64,000 bases of DNA, taken from NCBI GenBank assembly GCA_016795425.1, contig JAEUHG010000184.1, forward strand, positions 62,001-126,000, written 5' to 3'. A program made the position numbers and the translations under genes. Of this stretch, positions 1-7,851 are shown one piece after another (the first letter of the stretch is position 1; every line of letters starts with the position of its first letter). The notes below the pieces were generated by a model. The model saw nothing but the letters and a program-made list of their open reading frames with translations. It was not told the origin of the DNA and did not search any database. Origin of the DNA: Verrucomicrobiales bacterium (GTDB taxonomy: Bacteria; Verrucomicrobiota; Verrucomicrobiia; Limisphaerales; CAIMTB01).

Positions 1-270
1 CGCTCATAGGCACTCTGCCTCCTGCCGGCGACGAATGATCCGTCCCCAGCCCAATCCGGGTACAACGCTGCCGAACACTGCGGATGACCAGTGTGCCCGC
101 GGCGATTGGTAGGAGCCGTCCATCGCAAGGGCAGTCTCAGGTGGCGGCCTCCGCGACGTCAACATCTCGGGTGTCAAATGGCGAACGGGGGAAGAGGAAC
201 GAATTCGATGACAGGCCTTGCCGATTGGCGGGATTGGGTTATGGATGCGCCCGGAAAAGTACGGATACGT
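1..270. other. Left-edge region without a supported gene
   Basis: I see no convincing coding sequence here. The frame of the downstream oxidoreductase is open leftward to about position 91, but that extension (rich in Arg and Gly, no flavoprotein features) does not resemble the family. It is probably leader and promoter DNA for the oxidoreductase. Confidence 0.5.
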
Positions 271-1563
271 ATGAATTCGAGCCACACATATGATGCCCTG
301 GTGATCGGGGCCGGTCCCGCAGGGACTGCGACCGCCTCGATCCTTGCGGAGCAGGGGCACCGGGTGCTGGTCTTGGAGCGGGATCGATTTCCGCGCTATC
401 ACATCGGGGAATCCCTGATTCCCTTCACCAACGTGCCCCTTCGCCGTTTGGGTCTCATCGAGAAGATGCAGCAATCGGAGTTTGTCCGGAAGTTCAGCGT
501 TCAATTCGTCCAACCCAACGGCAAAGCCTCCCAGCCGTTCTATTTTTTTACAAGGTACGGCGCCGAGGTCGCGCAGACCTGGCAAGTGGTGCGTTCGGAA
601 TTTGACCAACTTTTGGTGGATCACGCGCGATCACGCGGAGCGGACGTGCGCGAGGGTGTCGAGGTGCTGGGCCTGGTCCGGGAGGGCGACCGGGTTGTCG
701 GGGTCCGGGCGAGGTCCTCGGAAACGGCCACCGGCGAGGTGGAGTTTCGCGCCCCCATCACCGTCGATTGCACGGGCAAGGAAGCGTTTACGGCGGTGCG
801 GAACGGGTGGCGGATGAAGGATCCCAAACTGAACAAAGTCGCCGTGTGGACCTATTACCGGGGGGCCTTGCGGGACGACGGCATTGATGCCGGGGCCACG
901 ACGGTGGCGTTTGTCCCGGAGAAAGGCTGGTTTTGGTACATTCCCCAGCACCAGGACCGGGTGAGCGTGGGGGTGGTCGCCGAAGGGAAATATTTGACGC
1001 GCGGCGGTGTGCGGGATCCCAAGGCAATTTTTGAGCGGGAGATTCGCGAGAACAAGTGGATCGAAGCCCATCTGGCCCCGGGGCAGCAGGAAGGCCAGCA
1101 TTTCCTGACGGCGGAGTACTCGTTCCATTCACGGCACTGTGGGTGCGAGGGCTTGCTGCTGGCCGGGGACGCCTTCTGCTTTCTCGACCCGGTCTTTTCC
1201 TCCGGACTGATGTTGGCGCTCAAGAGCGGGGTCGCCGCGGGCGAAGCCATCCACGAGGCCCTGGTGGATCGTGATTTTTCGCCGGATCGGTTCCAGCCGT
1301 ATGCGCGGCTGATCCGGGAAGGTGTCGAAAACATGCGCAAACTCGTCTACGCGTTCTACGAGGAGGATTTCTCGTTCAAGCAGGTGATCGATCGAGATCC
1401 GGCATTGGCGGCGGACATCACGGATTGCCTCAGCGGTGATGTGAACAAGGACTTTTCCCGTCTGTGGACGGCCATTGGCGAGTTCGTGGACGTGCCATCG
1501 ACGCTGCCGGTCGGTGATCCCTGGACGGCGTCGAGGACGGCTGCGACCGGAGTCGCCGCATGA
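271..1563 (+). CDS. FAD-dependent oxidoreductase, flavin halogenase / geranylgeranyl reductase superfamily
   Basis: A 430-residue flavoprotein. The N-terminus has the Rossmann GxGxxG as GAGPAG (about residues 12-17), followed by the ERDRFPRYHIGESLIP stretch typical of tryptophan-halogenase-like and geranylgeranyl-reductase-like monooxygenases. A GWFWYIP segment near residue 225 fits the G-W-x-W-x-I-P motif used to recognise flavin-dependent halogenases. The second FAD motif is GDAFCFLDPVFSSG. The start at 271 is preferred because the flavin fold begins there and ggaaaag lies upstream; an in-frame ATG at 241 is the alternative. A ferredoxin gene follows 110 bases later and could be an electron donor, but that is inference. 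Family membership is secure. Whether it halogenates, hydroxylates or reduces a prenyl chain cannot be decided from sequence. Confidence 0.85.
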   Translation: MNSSHTYDALVIGAGPAGTATASILAEQGHRVLVLERDRFPRYHIGESLIPFTNVPLRRLGLIEKMQQSEFVRKFSVQFVQPNGKASQPFYFFTRYGAEVAQTWQVVRSEFDQLLVDHARSRGADVREGVEVLGLVREGDRVVGVRARSSETATGEVEFRAPITVDCTGKEAFTAVRNGWRMKDPKLNKVAVWTYYRGALRDDGIDAGATTVAFVPEKGWFWYIPQHQDRVSVGVVAEGKYLTRGGVRDPKAIFEREIRENKWIEAHLAPGQQEGQHFLTAEYSFHSRHCGCEGLLLAGDAFCFLDPVFSSGLMLALKSGVAAGEAIHEALVDRDFSPDRFQPYARLIREGVENMRKLVYAFYEEDFSFKQVIDRDPALAADITDCLSGDVNKDFSRLWTAIGEFVDVPSTLPVGDPWTASRTAATGVAA

Positions 1564-1673
1564 GAATCGAGCCGGTGTCAACGCTGAGGTGGCTCATGGA
1601 TTGGGTTTTGGGGCTTGAATTCGACCTTCAAGGCCATCCAAGTTCGTCCTGCCGTTCGGACCCTTTTTGACCT

Positions 1674-1907
1674 ATGGCTGATATTGCGAATCGATACGCC
1701 GAGAACACGGCCGGCAAGTACTACGTCGACAATCAATGCATCGACTGCGACTTGTGCCGGGAAACCGCTCCCAACAATTTCAAGCGGAATGACGACGGGG
1801 GTTTCTCCTTCGTCTACAAGCAGCCGGAGTCGCCCGAGGAAGAGGCCCAGTGCAAGGAAGCCAAGGAAGGCTGTCCCGTTGAGGCCATCGGCGACGACGG
1901 CGGCTAG
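1674..1907 (+). CDS. Small [4Fe-4S] ferredoxin
   Basis: A 77-residue protein with CIDCDLC (C-x2-C-x2-C) near residue 22 and a distal CP pair in GCPVEAI, which gives four ligands for one cubane cluster. The intervening region is acidic (PESPEEEAQ), as is usual for soluble electron carriers. A further Cys in the CKEAKEGCP segment is a spare or alternative ligand. The second cluster motif of 2[4Fe-4S] ferredoxins is missing, so this is the single-cluster type. It is the last gene before a strong hairpin and probably forms a two-gene unit with the upstream flavoprotein; a redox partnership is plausible but unproven. Confidence 0.88.
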   Translation: MADIANRYAENTAGKYYVDNQCIDCDLCRETAPNNFKRNDDGGFSFVYKQPESPEEEAQCKEAKEGCPVEAIGDDGG

Positions 1908-1956
1908 GCTAGCAGGGTGACGCCTTGAGCGTTTCCTGGCCGGTTTGGATTTCGAG

Positions 1957-1989
1957 GGCCCCCGTGGTTGGATCCACGGGGGCCTTTTT
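1957..1989 (+). terminator. Rho-independent terminator of the flavoprotein-ferredoxin unit
   Basis: A perfect 11-bp stem (1957-1967 with 1974-1984), a 6-base loop and five T residues at 1985-1989. The T run touches the stop codon of the convergent cinA gene. On the minus strand the same hairpin follows cinA at once but lacks a good U tract, so it works best for the plus strand. Confidence 0.9.
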
Positions 1990-3290
1990 CACGCGGCTTT
2001 GGCCGGCGCCCGAATGCCTGCCATCGGAGGCAGCCCCAGCAGCGAACGTCGCAACATCTCCAGGGCCTGCTGGGAAGCCACGTATTTGAAGGTCTCCCGA
2101 TCGAAGGGGTTGTGAAACCGGCGGACCAGGGTTTCCGCGCCAGCCGCTGCCAGGGCGACGAACACCGTTCCAACGGGCTTTTCGGGAGTGCCACCAGACG
2201 GACCGGCAATGCCGGTGAGCGCCAGCGCATGAGTGGCCTGAGCTGCCCGAAGGGCTCCGTCTGCCATGGCCCGCGCGCAGGCCTCGCTGACCGCCCCGTG
2301 GTCGCTAAGAACCTCCGAAGCGACGCCAAGTAGTTGCTGCTTGGCGGCGTTGTCGTAGGTCATCCACCCCCCCCAGACGACCTTCGACGCCCCGGGAACA
2401 TTGGTCAGTCGGTGGGTCACGTACCCGCCGGTGCAGGACTCTGCCACGACCAGGCGGGCGTTGGCTTCGGTGGCAAGTCGAATAGCCACCGCTTCCAATG
2501 AATCATCGTTGATTCCATAGATGTGAACGCCCAGGCGATCCCGGACGGCGGATTCGGCGTGGGCGACAACCTCGGAGGCGGCAGGACCAGTGGCGACCAA
2601 ACGGACGTCCACCTCGCCGGTGCGTGCGCAGTATCCAATCTGCAATCCCTGCTGGATCAAGGGAGGCAAAATGGGGTCGAGCTGTTCCTCCACCCAGGAT
2701 TCACCAATGCCGCAGGTGCGGAGCGTCAGGCATTGGAAGCCGCTGGCCGAAGGAAAGCGTTCGCGGAGCAGGGGCAGGGCCTCCTGGTCGAACATCGGCC
2801 GCAATTCACGCGGTGGGCCAGGCAGCATGAGCAGCCAACGCGGGCCGGGACCGAATCGGCCTGCGGCCGCCGGAATCAGCAGTCCGGGCGCCGTGCCGTG
2901 GCGGTTCCCCACCACAATGGCGCCTTCGGGAACTTGCGCCTGGATCAGGACGCGTGGCGGCATCTTGCGGCCGCGGGAAGCGAAGAAGGCTTCGATGTTC
3001 CGGCGTGTTGCCAAATCCTCGCGGAGCGAAAGTCCGAGCAGTCCGGCGACCTCGTCCCGCGTCAGGTCGTCCGAGGTCGGACCAAGCCCTCCCGTCACGA
3101 TGACCAGATCCGCCCGGGTCAGCCCCTCAGCGACCGCTTCTCGAATGGAGGTGGAGGTGTCCGGAATGGCCACTTGGCGGGCGACGGGCATGCCGGCATC
3201 TGCCATCCGCCGACAAAGCCACTGCTGATGCGTATTCAGGACCCGGCCCAGCATCAATTCTGATCCTGTGTTGATGAGTTCGACGGTCAC
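1989..3290 (-). CDS. cinA: CinA-family protein (nicotinamide-nucleotide amidase with MoCF domain)
   Basis: A 433-residue full-length two-domain CinA. Residues about 1-170 form the MoCF-biosynthesis-like (COG1058) domain, with NTGSELMLGRVLNTH at the start and VTGGLGPTSDDLTRD near residue 65. Residues about 265-420 form the CinA deamidase domain with VAESCTGG and GIAGPSGG motifs. The family hydrolyses NMN to NaMN in pyridine-nucleotide recycling, and the N-terminal domain in relatives has ADP-ribose pyrophosphatase activity. It is the last gene of a minus-strand unit queA-ribD-like-cinA; the gap to the upstream gene is 54 bases. The queuosine and riboflavin partners share no obvious pathway, so the grouping is probably housekeeping. 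Confidence 0.93.
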   Translation of the reverse strand: MTVELINTGSELMLGRVLNTHQQWLCRRMADAGMPVARQVAIPDTSTSIREAVAEGLTRADLVIVTGGLGPTSDDLTRDEVAGLLGLSLREDLATRRNIEAFFASRGRKMPPRVLIQAQVPEGAIVVGNRHGTAPGLLIPAAAGRFGPGPRWLLMLPGPPRELRPMFDQEALPLLRERFPSASGFQCLTLRTCGIGESWVEEQLDPILPPLIQQGLQIGYCARTGEVDVRLVATGPAASEVVAHAESAVRDRLGVHIYGINDDSLEAVAIRLATEANARLVVAESCTGGYVTHRLTNVPGASKVVWGGWMTYDNAAKQQLLGVASEVLSDHGAVSEACARAMADGALRAAQATHALALTGIAGPSGGTPEKPVGTVFVALAAAGAETLVRRFHNPFDRETFKYVASQQALEMLRRSLLGLPPMAGIRAPAKAA

Positions 3291-3344
3291 AATGGGGCGA
3301 CAGGGTAGGACGAACCTGGATGGACCGCAAATGGGGTTCGGCTC

Positions 3345-4052
3345 TCAACGAAGCGCATTGGAAACTCGGAAGACAAGAAAGCTCTCGTGACCCGCTTGGC
3401 GGCGGCGCTGCAGGGTCACCAGGTGCGCATCCGCCAGGCGTTGAAGTCCGGTCCCTTCCACCCAGGTCAGAGCGTCTTGACCGCCGACCACCTTGGGGCA
3501 CCAGGTAAGGTGGATCTCGTCAATGAGATGGGCGCGCAATAGCGCGTCATTCAATTCCGGTCCCCCCTCACAGACGAGCCGACGAATCCCGTGTTCCCGC
3601 CGCAACCACCGAAGTGCCTCCCGCAAGTCGACCTCCGTGTTGCCAAAAGCGCGGACTTCGTTGGCGGCTTGACGAAGGTTGCGGATGCGGCGAGGCGGGG
3701 CTGAGCGACTGACCAGGACGATCGACGGCCCTTTGCCGCAGCGGAAAAGATCCGCGTCAGGATCGAGCGAAGCGCTCCCGCTCACCACGACCCGATAGTG
3801 GAATTCCTCGAGTCCCCGCCGGAGGCGCCGCCTCTGGAACTGGGCCCCGCCAGGATCGAGTGTGATTCCTTTCTGACCCGCCGTCCGCGCTCCGCAGATC
3901 ACTGCGTCCGCTGTCGCGCGCAGATCCAGCAGGTGTGCGTGGTCGAGCGAGCTGCCGAAGGTCTCGATGCGGCGGTTGGCGGTGGCGATTTTGCCGTCCG
4001 CCGACATGGCCATGTTGAGTAGAACGAAGGGGCGGGGAGGGGGAGAGGGCAT
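3345..4052 (-). CDS. RibD C-terminal-type pyrimidine/pteridine reductase, stand-alone
   Basis: A 235-residue protein made only of the RibD C-terminal (dihydrofolate-reductase-like) domain. It opens with PFVLLNMAMSADGKIA, the NADPH-site signature of the family, and has CEGGPELNDALLR near residue 165, the substrate/cofactor loop. The N-terminal deaminase domain of bifunctional RibD is absent, so it resembles fungal Rib7 or archaeal 2,5-diamino-6-ribosylamino-pyrimidinone reductases. It may be the riboflavin-pathway reductase or a reductase for another substrate. It starts 17 bases downstream of queA and is surely cotranscribed with it. Confidence 0.85.
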   Translation of the reverse strand: MPSPPPRPFVLLNMAMSADGKIATANRRIETFGSSLDHAHLLDLRATADAVICGARTAGQKGITLDPGGAQFQRRRLRRGLEEFHYRVVVSGSASLDPDADLFRCGKGPSIVLVSRSAPPRRIRNLRQAANEVRAFGNTEVDLREALRWLRREHGIRRLVCEGGPELNDALLRAHLIDEIHLTWCPKVVGGQDALTWVEGTGLQRLADAHLVTLQRRRQAGHESFLVFRVSNALR

Positions 4053-4069
4053 GGGCGCGGCGGCAAGGC

Positions 4070-5131
4070 TTACAGAAGGAGCATCGCATCCCCATAGCTG
4101 AAGAAGCGCAGCCCGCGGGCCAGTGCCTGTTGGTAGGTTTCCAGGATCAAGGTCCGGCCCTCCGTTGTTCCTGGGGCCGCAAAGGCGCTGACCAGCATGA
4201 GGAGGGTGGAGCGCGGAAGGTGGAAGTTGGTAAGCAGTGCGTCAACCACTTGGAATCGTGCCGGCGGGTAGAGAAAAAGTCGCGTCTCCCCTTCGCCGCC
4301 TGCCATCCGGCCGTGGTGGGCGGCGGCTACCGATTCGAGGACCCGGAGCGACGTGGTGCCGATGGCAATGATACGGCGTCCTTCCGCCTTGGCGCGGTTG
4401 ATCGCATCCGCCGTCTCGGCTGGCACTCGGTAGGACTCCGCGTGCATGACATGGTCCTCGATGCGATCGACTTTCACGGGCGCGAAGGTTCCCAAGCCGA
4501 CATGGAGGGTGATGGTGCGAAACTCGATGCCATTGGACTGCAGTCGATGGAGGAGTTCCGGGGTGAAGTGCAGTCCAGCGGTCGGGGCGGCGACCGACCC
4601 CGGGTGGGCGGAATAGACCGTCTGATAACGATCACGGTCCACCTCCTGGGGAGCCTCACGTTGGATGTAAGGGGGAAGCGGGATCTCGCCGCATTCTTCC
4701 GCCAGGGCAAGGACGTCGACATTCGGATCGAAGGCGATCCGACAGCGGCCATCCGGAGCTTTGTCGAGAACCGTGGCGTGGATGGAGTGGGTGGGATGCG
4801 TCACGGCGATGCGCGTCTGCGGGCGGACCCGTTTTCCGGGGCGCAGCATGACCCACCACCCGCCTTCGGGGGATGGAGCGAGCAAGAGGACCTCCAGATG
4901 ACCGCCTCCCTCCACCTTCCGCGCCCGAAGTCGGGCAGGGATGACGCGGGAGTTATTGGCGACCAGCACGTCCCCGGGTCGAAAGTGATTCTGGAGGTGC
5001 TGGAACAGGGAAAACTCGACGGATCGGGAGGCTCGGTGAACGACGACGAGTTGGGAGGCATCCCGGCGCGTGGCTGGGGCCTGAGCGATGGCCTCCGGGG
5101 GCAGTGAATAACTAAAGTCCTCGGTCCGCAC
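4070..5131 (-). CDS. queA: S-adenosylmethionine:tRNA ribosyltransferase-isomerase QueA
   Basis: A 353-residue protein matching QueA along its whole length. It begins with FSYSLPPEAIAQAPATRRD, and has VANNSRVIPARL, the AAPTAGLHFTPELL block and the C-terminal NFHLPRSTLLMLVSAFAG-like segment (here FAAPG). The enzyme transfers and isomerises the ribosyl part of SAM onto preQ1-modified tRNA wobble G to give epoxyqueuosine. It is the first gene of the minus-strand unit and is transcribed divergently from the dcw cluster. tgt and queG are not in the window. Confidence 0.96.
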   Translation of the reverse strand: MRTEDFSYSLPPEAIAQAPATRRDASQLVVVHRASRSVEFSLFQHLQNHFRPGDVLVANNSRVIPARLRARKVEGGGHLEVLLLAPSPEGGWWVMLRPGKRVRPQTRIAVTHPTHSIHATVLDKAPDGRCRIAFDPNVDVLALAEECGEIPLPPYIQREAPQEVDRDRYQTVYSAHPGSVAAPTAGLHFTPELLHRLQSNGIEFRTITLHVGLGTFAPVKVDRIEDHVMHAESYRVPAETADAINRAKAEGRRIIAIGTTSLRVLESVAAAHHGRMAGGEGETRLFLYPPARFQVVDALLTNFHLPRSTLLMLVSAFAAPGTTEGRTLILETYQQALARGLRFFSYGDAMLLL

Positions 5132-5212
5132 GGCTTGCTTCTGTAGCGATGACGTAAGCGATTGCGAAGCCTGAAATAGGCTTTGTCCTTGCCTTTCAAT
5201 GGCTTCAAACGC

Positions 5213-5234
5213 AGTTATTCACCGGTTATTCACA
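5213..5234. promoter_or_regulatory. Tandem DnaA-box-like repeats in the queA/mraZ divergent region
   Basis: The 9-mer GTTATTCAC occurs twice 12 bp apart (5213-5221 and 5225-5233). The cores TTATTCACC (5214-5222) and TTATTCACA (5226-5234) differ from the DnaA box TTATCCACA by two and one bases. They sit about 60-80 bp upstream of the MraZ repeat array. Binding by DnaA is inference. Confidence 0.4.
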
Positions 5235-5292
5235 GAGCGCGTCGCGCGGTGCACAACTAGTTGCCCGCACGACGTTTTCCTTATTGAAATGG

Positions 5293-5336
5293 TGGGGCAA
5301 AGTGGTGCAAGGTGTGGCGGTGTGGGGGAGATGGGG
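5293..5336 (+). promoter_or_regulatory. Putative MraZ operator: TGGGG-type repeats with 10-bp period
   Basis: Four decamers begin with TGG/TGT-G at 5293, 5303, 5313 and 5323, followed by a fifth TGGGG at 5332 (9-bp step). The units are TGGGG, TGGTG, TGTGG, TGGGG and TGGGG, each followed by about 5 spacer bases. Known MraZ targets are short TGGG-like direct repeats with 5-base spacers, just upstream of mraZ. The array ends 28 bases before the ATG chosen for mraZ, which fits autoregulation of the dcw operon. Confidence 0.75.
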
Positions 5337-5364
5337 AAATGAGTCCCAATCTTCCGGCCGGGAA

Positions 5365-5859
5365 ATGTCGCCAACCGACACCAGCAACGCCAACGCCAAC
5401 AACGCCAACGGAGATGGAGCGCAGCTGTTCGTTTCCCGCTTCGAGAACAAGGTCGATGAGAAGCGGCGCATCCAGATTCCGAGCGCTTGGCGGCGTGGGC
5501 AGACAGGAGTGCGTTATCTCCTGTTGCCGGCGCCGAAGCGTGCCTGGAGACCGGCTTGTGTCGTGGCCATGCCACCGCAGAGATTTGCCAGTTTGGTGCA
5601 GGAGTTGCGTCAGATGAGGTTTTCGGATGACCGGGCGGATTCTCTGCGACGGCTGTTGGCGACGCGGGCGTGCGAGGTGGAGACGGACAGTGCGGGGCGT
5701 ATTTGTCTGCCGGAAGACGTGGCAAAATCCGTCGACATCAAGGAACGCGTGGTGCTGGCTGGGATGATCGACTGGTTTGAACTGTGGAGTCCCGAGCGGT
5801 TTGCGCAGGTGGAAGCGGGGGATGATGAGCGATCCAGTGAGGCGTTCTCGCTGATCTGA
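5365..5859 (+). CDS. mraZ: MraZ, DNA-binding transcriptional regulator of the dcw cluster
   Basis: A 164-residue protein of the MraZ/AbrB double-fold type. The first swapped-hairpin half is SRFENKVDEKRRIQIPSAW (about residues 24-42). The second is CEVETDSAGRICLPEDVAK (about 97-115), which carries the D-x-x-GR-I-x-x-P pattern. The first half normally reads D-x-K-GR; here the Arg pair is KRR. The reading frame is open upstream to 5284, but that extension would translate the TGGGG repeat array, so the ATG at 5365 is preferred. MraZ binds tandem repeats in its own promoter and represses or activates dcw genes depending on species. It is the first gene of the cluster. Confidence 0.93.
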   Translation: MSPTDTSNANANNANGDGAQLFVSRFENKVDEKRRIQIPSAWRRGQTGVRYLLLPAPKRAWRPACVVAMPPQRFASLVQELRQMRFSDDRADSLRRLLATRACEVETDSAGRICLPEDVAKSVDIKERVVLAGMIDWFELWSPERFAQVEAGDDERSSEAFSLI

Positions 5860-5868
5860 AAGGCGGTC

Positions 5869-6474
5869 ATGAGTCTGAGAAATTTGCTGCCCATCGGCCG
5901 TGCGTTTGGTTCGCCGGCGTCGCGATCGCGTTTCCGATCGTCGCCTCCGGCACCCCTACCGGCACCCGTGTCGGTCCCCTCCTCGGCGCCTGTGGCTGCG
6001 GTTCTGCCCGTGGAGAGCGCGCCGACACCGGGGACTGGTGGCGCCTCGGGATTGATCGTGCGGGCCGAGGGGGTGGGGGTGGCGGCTCGATCGATTTCCG
6101 GGATCGGGGCCGCATCCTCGACCGCATTCCCGGCGGGTCCGGGTGCGGGTTCGACTTCGTCCGGCGTTGGACGCGTGGACCGTCGTCCGACGACGAAGAC
6201 GTCCGGCCGGCGGTTGCCCGGGTGGTTGGAGCTGTTTCTGCTGGCCGTGTTTCGCCCGGGCAATCGCCGGCGATCGACCCGGACCGTGCAGACCGAGATG
6301 TGTTTTCAGACGGTCAAGGTGGCACGGAACGACTTGGCGGTTTCGGATGTGGAGGTGGTGGTGCGGAGTCCGGATCGACGGACGATGAGTCCGGACTGTC
6401 GGGCCCGGGTCCTGCGCCTGTGGTGGGATCAGGGAACGCGCCACCTGCGACGGTGGGGACAGAACCTTTTTTAG
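5869..6474 (+). CDS. Uncharacterised protein between mraZ and rsmH
   Basis: A 201-residue protein I do not recognise. The start has a good ribosome site (aaaggcggt) 9 bases after the mraZ stop, and the gene ends 15 bases before rsmH, so it is embedded in the dcw operon. Residues 20-110 are Pro/Ala/Ser/Gly-rich and probably disordered. Residues about 117-130 form a short hydrophobic WLELFLLAVF segment, and the rest (about 131-201) is basic with strand-like EVVVR and a WWDQG element. No signal peptide is visible. The hydrophobic stretch is too short for a confident membrane span but could be amphipathic. The position suggests a role in division or in control of the cluster; function unknown. 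Confidence 0.75.
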   Translation: MSLRNLLPIGRAFGSPASRSRFRSSPPAPLPAPVSVPSSAPVAAVLPVESAPTPGTGGASGLIVRAEGVGVAARSISGIGAASSTAFPAGPGAGSTSSGVGRVDRRPTTKTSGRRLPGWLELFLLAVFRPGNRRRSTRTVQTEMCFQTVKVARNDLAVSDVEVVVRSPDRRTMSPDCRARVLRLWWDQGTRHLRRWGQNLF

Positions 6475-6489
6475 TTGTGAAGCGATCGC

Positions 6490-7434
6490 GTGAACTCCTT
6501 CACGCACAACCCGGTCCTGGTGGCCGAGGTGCTGGCGGCGCTGGCCCCGATGACGGGTCGCCGGTACCTGGACGGCACGCTCGGTGGGGCTGGGCATGCC
6601 GTCGAGATTTTGAAGGCGAGTTCACCGGCGGGTTGGTTGCTCGGTATCGATCGCGATGGAACCGCTCTGGCAGCGGCGGCGGAGCGATTGGCACCGTTCG
6701 CGGGACGGTATGAGCTGAGGCATGGGACGTTCGATCGGATGGGCGAGTGGGTGGAGCCGGGGAGCTGTGACGGTGTGTTGCTGGATTTGGGGGTGAGTTC
6801 TCCCCAACTCGATCATCCGGGGCGGGGGTTCAGTTTTCGGGAGGATGGCCCCCTGGATATGCGCATGGATCCGTCTTCGGGCGGAACCACGGCGGCGGCA
6901 TGGGTCAACAGCGCGGCAGTGGAAGAGTTGGAACGAATCTTTTTTGAATACGGCGAGGAACCGCGCGCGCGGCGATTGGCGCGCGCGATCGGAGAGGAAC
7001 GCAACGTGCAACCGTTGACATCGACGAGGCAGCTGGCGGCGCTGATCGAGCGCACCACGCCGCGGGGCGGCGCCCGCCTGCATCCGGCGACGCGCGCATT
7101 TCAGGCTTTGCGCATGGTCGTCAACGACGAGTTGGGACAACTGCGGCGCGGACTCGAAGCGGCGTTGCTCGCCCTGCGCCCGGGAGGGCGCCTTGCGGTG
7201 ATCACCTTTCATTCGCTGGAAGTGCGGGTGCTCAAACAATTCGCCCGGCCATTGACTTTGGACTACACGTTTGATGGCGAGATCGACGTCCCCGAACTGC
7301 GCCGGCCGAAACCGCCGGAGTTGCGGTGGGTGGTCCGCCGAGCGCAGACCGCCAGTGACGCCGAGCTCGCCGCGAATCCTCGCGCGCGCAGCGCCCAATT
7401 GAGGGTGCTGGAAAGGATGGGGCATGGCTCGTAA
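6490..7434 (+). CDS. rsmH: 16S rRNA (cytosine(1402)-N4)-methyltransferase RsmH (MraW)
   Basis: A 314-residue SAM-dependent methyltransferase with a GTG start. It opens with HNPVLVAEVLAAL and has the SAM-binding DGTLGGAGHA near residue 29, LLDLGVSSPQLD and GFSFREDGPLDMRMD near residues 95-120, the ATRAFQALRMVVNDEL block, and VITFHSLEVRVLK near the C-terminus. All are RsmH hallmarks. It methylates N4 of C1402 in the ribosomal P site. It overlaps ftsL by 11 bases, the usual arrangement. Confidence 0.96.
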   Translation: MNSFTHNPVLVAEVLAALAPMTGRRYLDGTLGGAGHAVEILKASSPAGWLLGIDRDGTALAAAAERLAPFAGRYELRHGTFDRMGEWVEPGSCDGVLLDLGVSSPQLDHPGRGFSFREDGPLDMRMDPSSGGTTAAAWVNSAAVEELERIFFEYGEEPRARRLARAIGEERNVQPLTSTRQLAALIERTTPRGGARLHPATRAFQALRMVVNDELGQLRRGLEAALLALRPGGRLAVITFHSLEVRVLKQFARPLTLDYTFDGEIDVPELRRPKPPELRWVVRRAQTASDAELAANPRARSAQLRVLERMGHGS

Positions 7435-7840
7435 TCGCCGACTCACCAACCTCACGGGCATCACCTCGGTCATGACCTCCGGGGTGATTGTTTGTCTTGC
7501 CGTGGCCGTGTCTCTGCTGGGGTACATTCGGCTCAAGGGCGAACTGAACCGCCTCGACACCGACATCAACCGCCTCGATCGCCAGTTGAGCGAGTTGCGT
7601 CGCGCCAATCACAAGCTGGAAATGGATTACGCGACGATCGTGTCCCCTTCCGGCTTGAACAACCGGCTGCGGGAAATGCGGCTGATTCTCGTCATGCCGG
7701 GTGAGAATGCCCGGGTGGTGCTTCCTGAACCACAGGTGGAAAGCCTGCCGATCCCGGCGGCTTCCCCCCGCACCCTGCACGTCGGTCCAGGCAGTTCCTA
7801 CTCCCGAACGGCCTCGCACCTGGCGGTGCGTCAACCCTGA
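7424..7840 (+). CDS. ftsL: FtsL-like divisome protein
   Basis: A 138-residue bitopic membrane protein. A short basic N-terminus (MARNRR) is followed by one transmembrane helix (about residues 15-34), then a heptad-rich coiled coil (about 36-68: LKGELNRLDTDINRLDRQLSEL), then a Pro-rich periplasmic tail. Sequence similarity to E. coli FtsL is not obvious, but size, topology and position between rsmH and ftsI are diagnostic. FtsL forms the FtsQLB complex that activates FtsWI septal synthesis. A strong ribosome site (ggaaaggatgggg) lies inside the rsmH end. Confidence 0.85.
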   Translation: MARNRRLTNLTGITSVMTSGVIVCLAVAVSLLGYIRLKGELNRLDTDINRLDRQLSELRRANHKLEMDYATIVSPSGLNNRLREMRLILVMPGENARVVLPEPQVESLPIPAASPRTLHVGPGSSYSRTASHLAVRQP

Positions 7841-7851
7841 CTCCTCGAGCC

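Noticed and set aside
5132..5364. Replication origin suggested by DnaA-box-like sequences
   Set aside because: Only two imperfect boxes, no AT-rich unwinding element and no dnaA or dnaN gene nearby.
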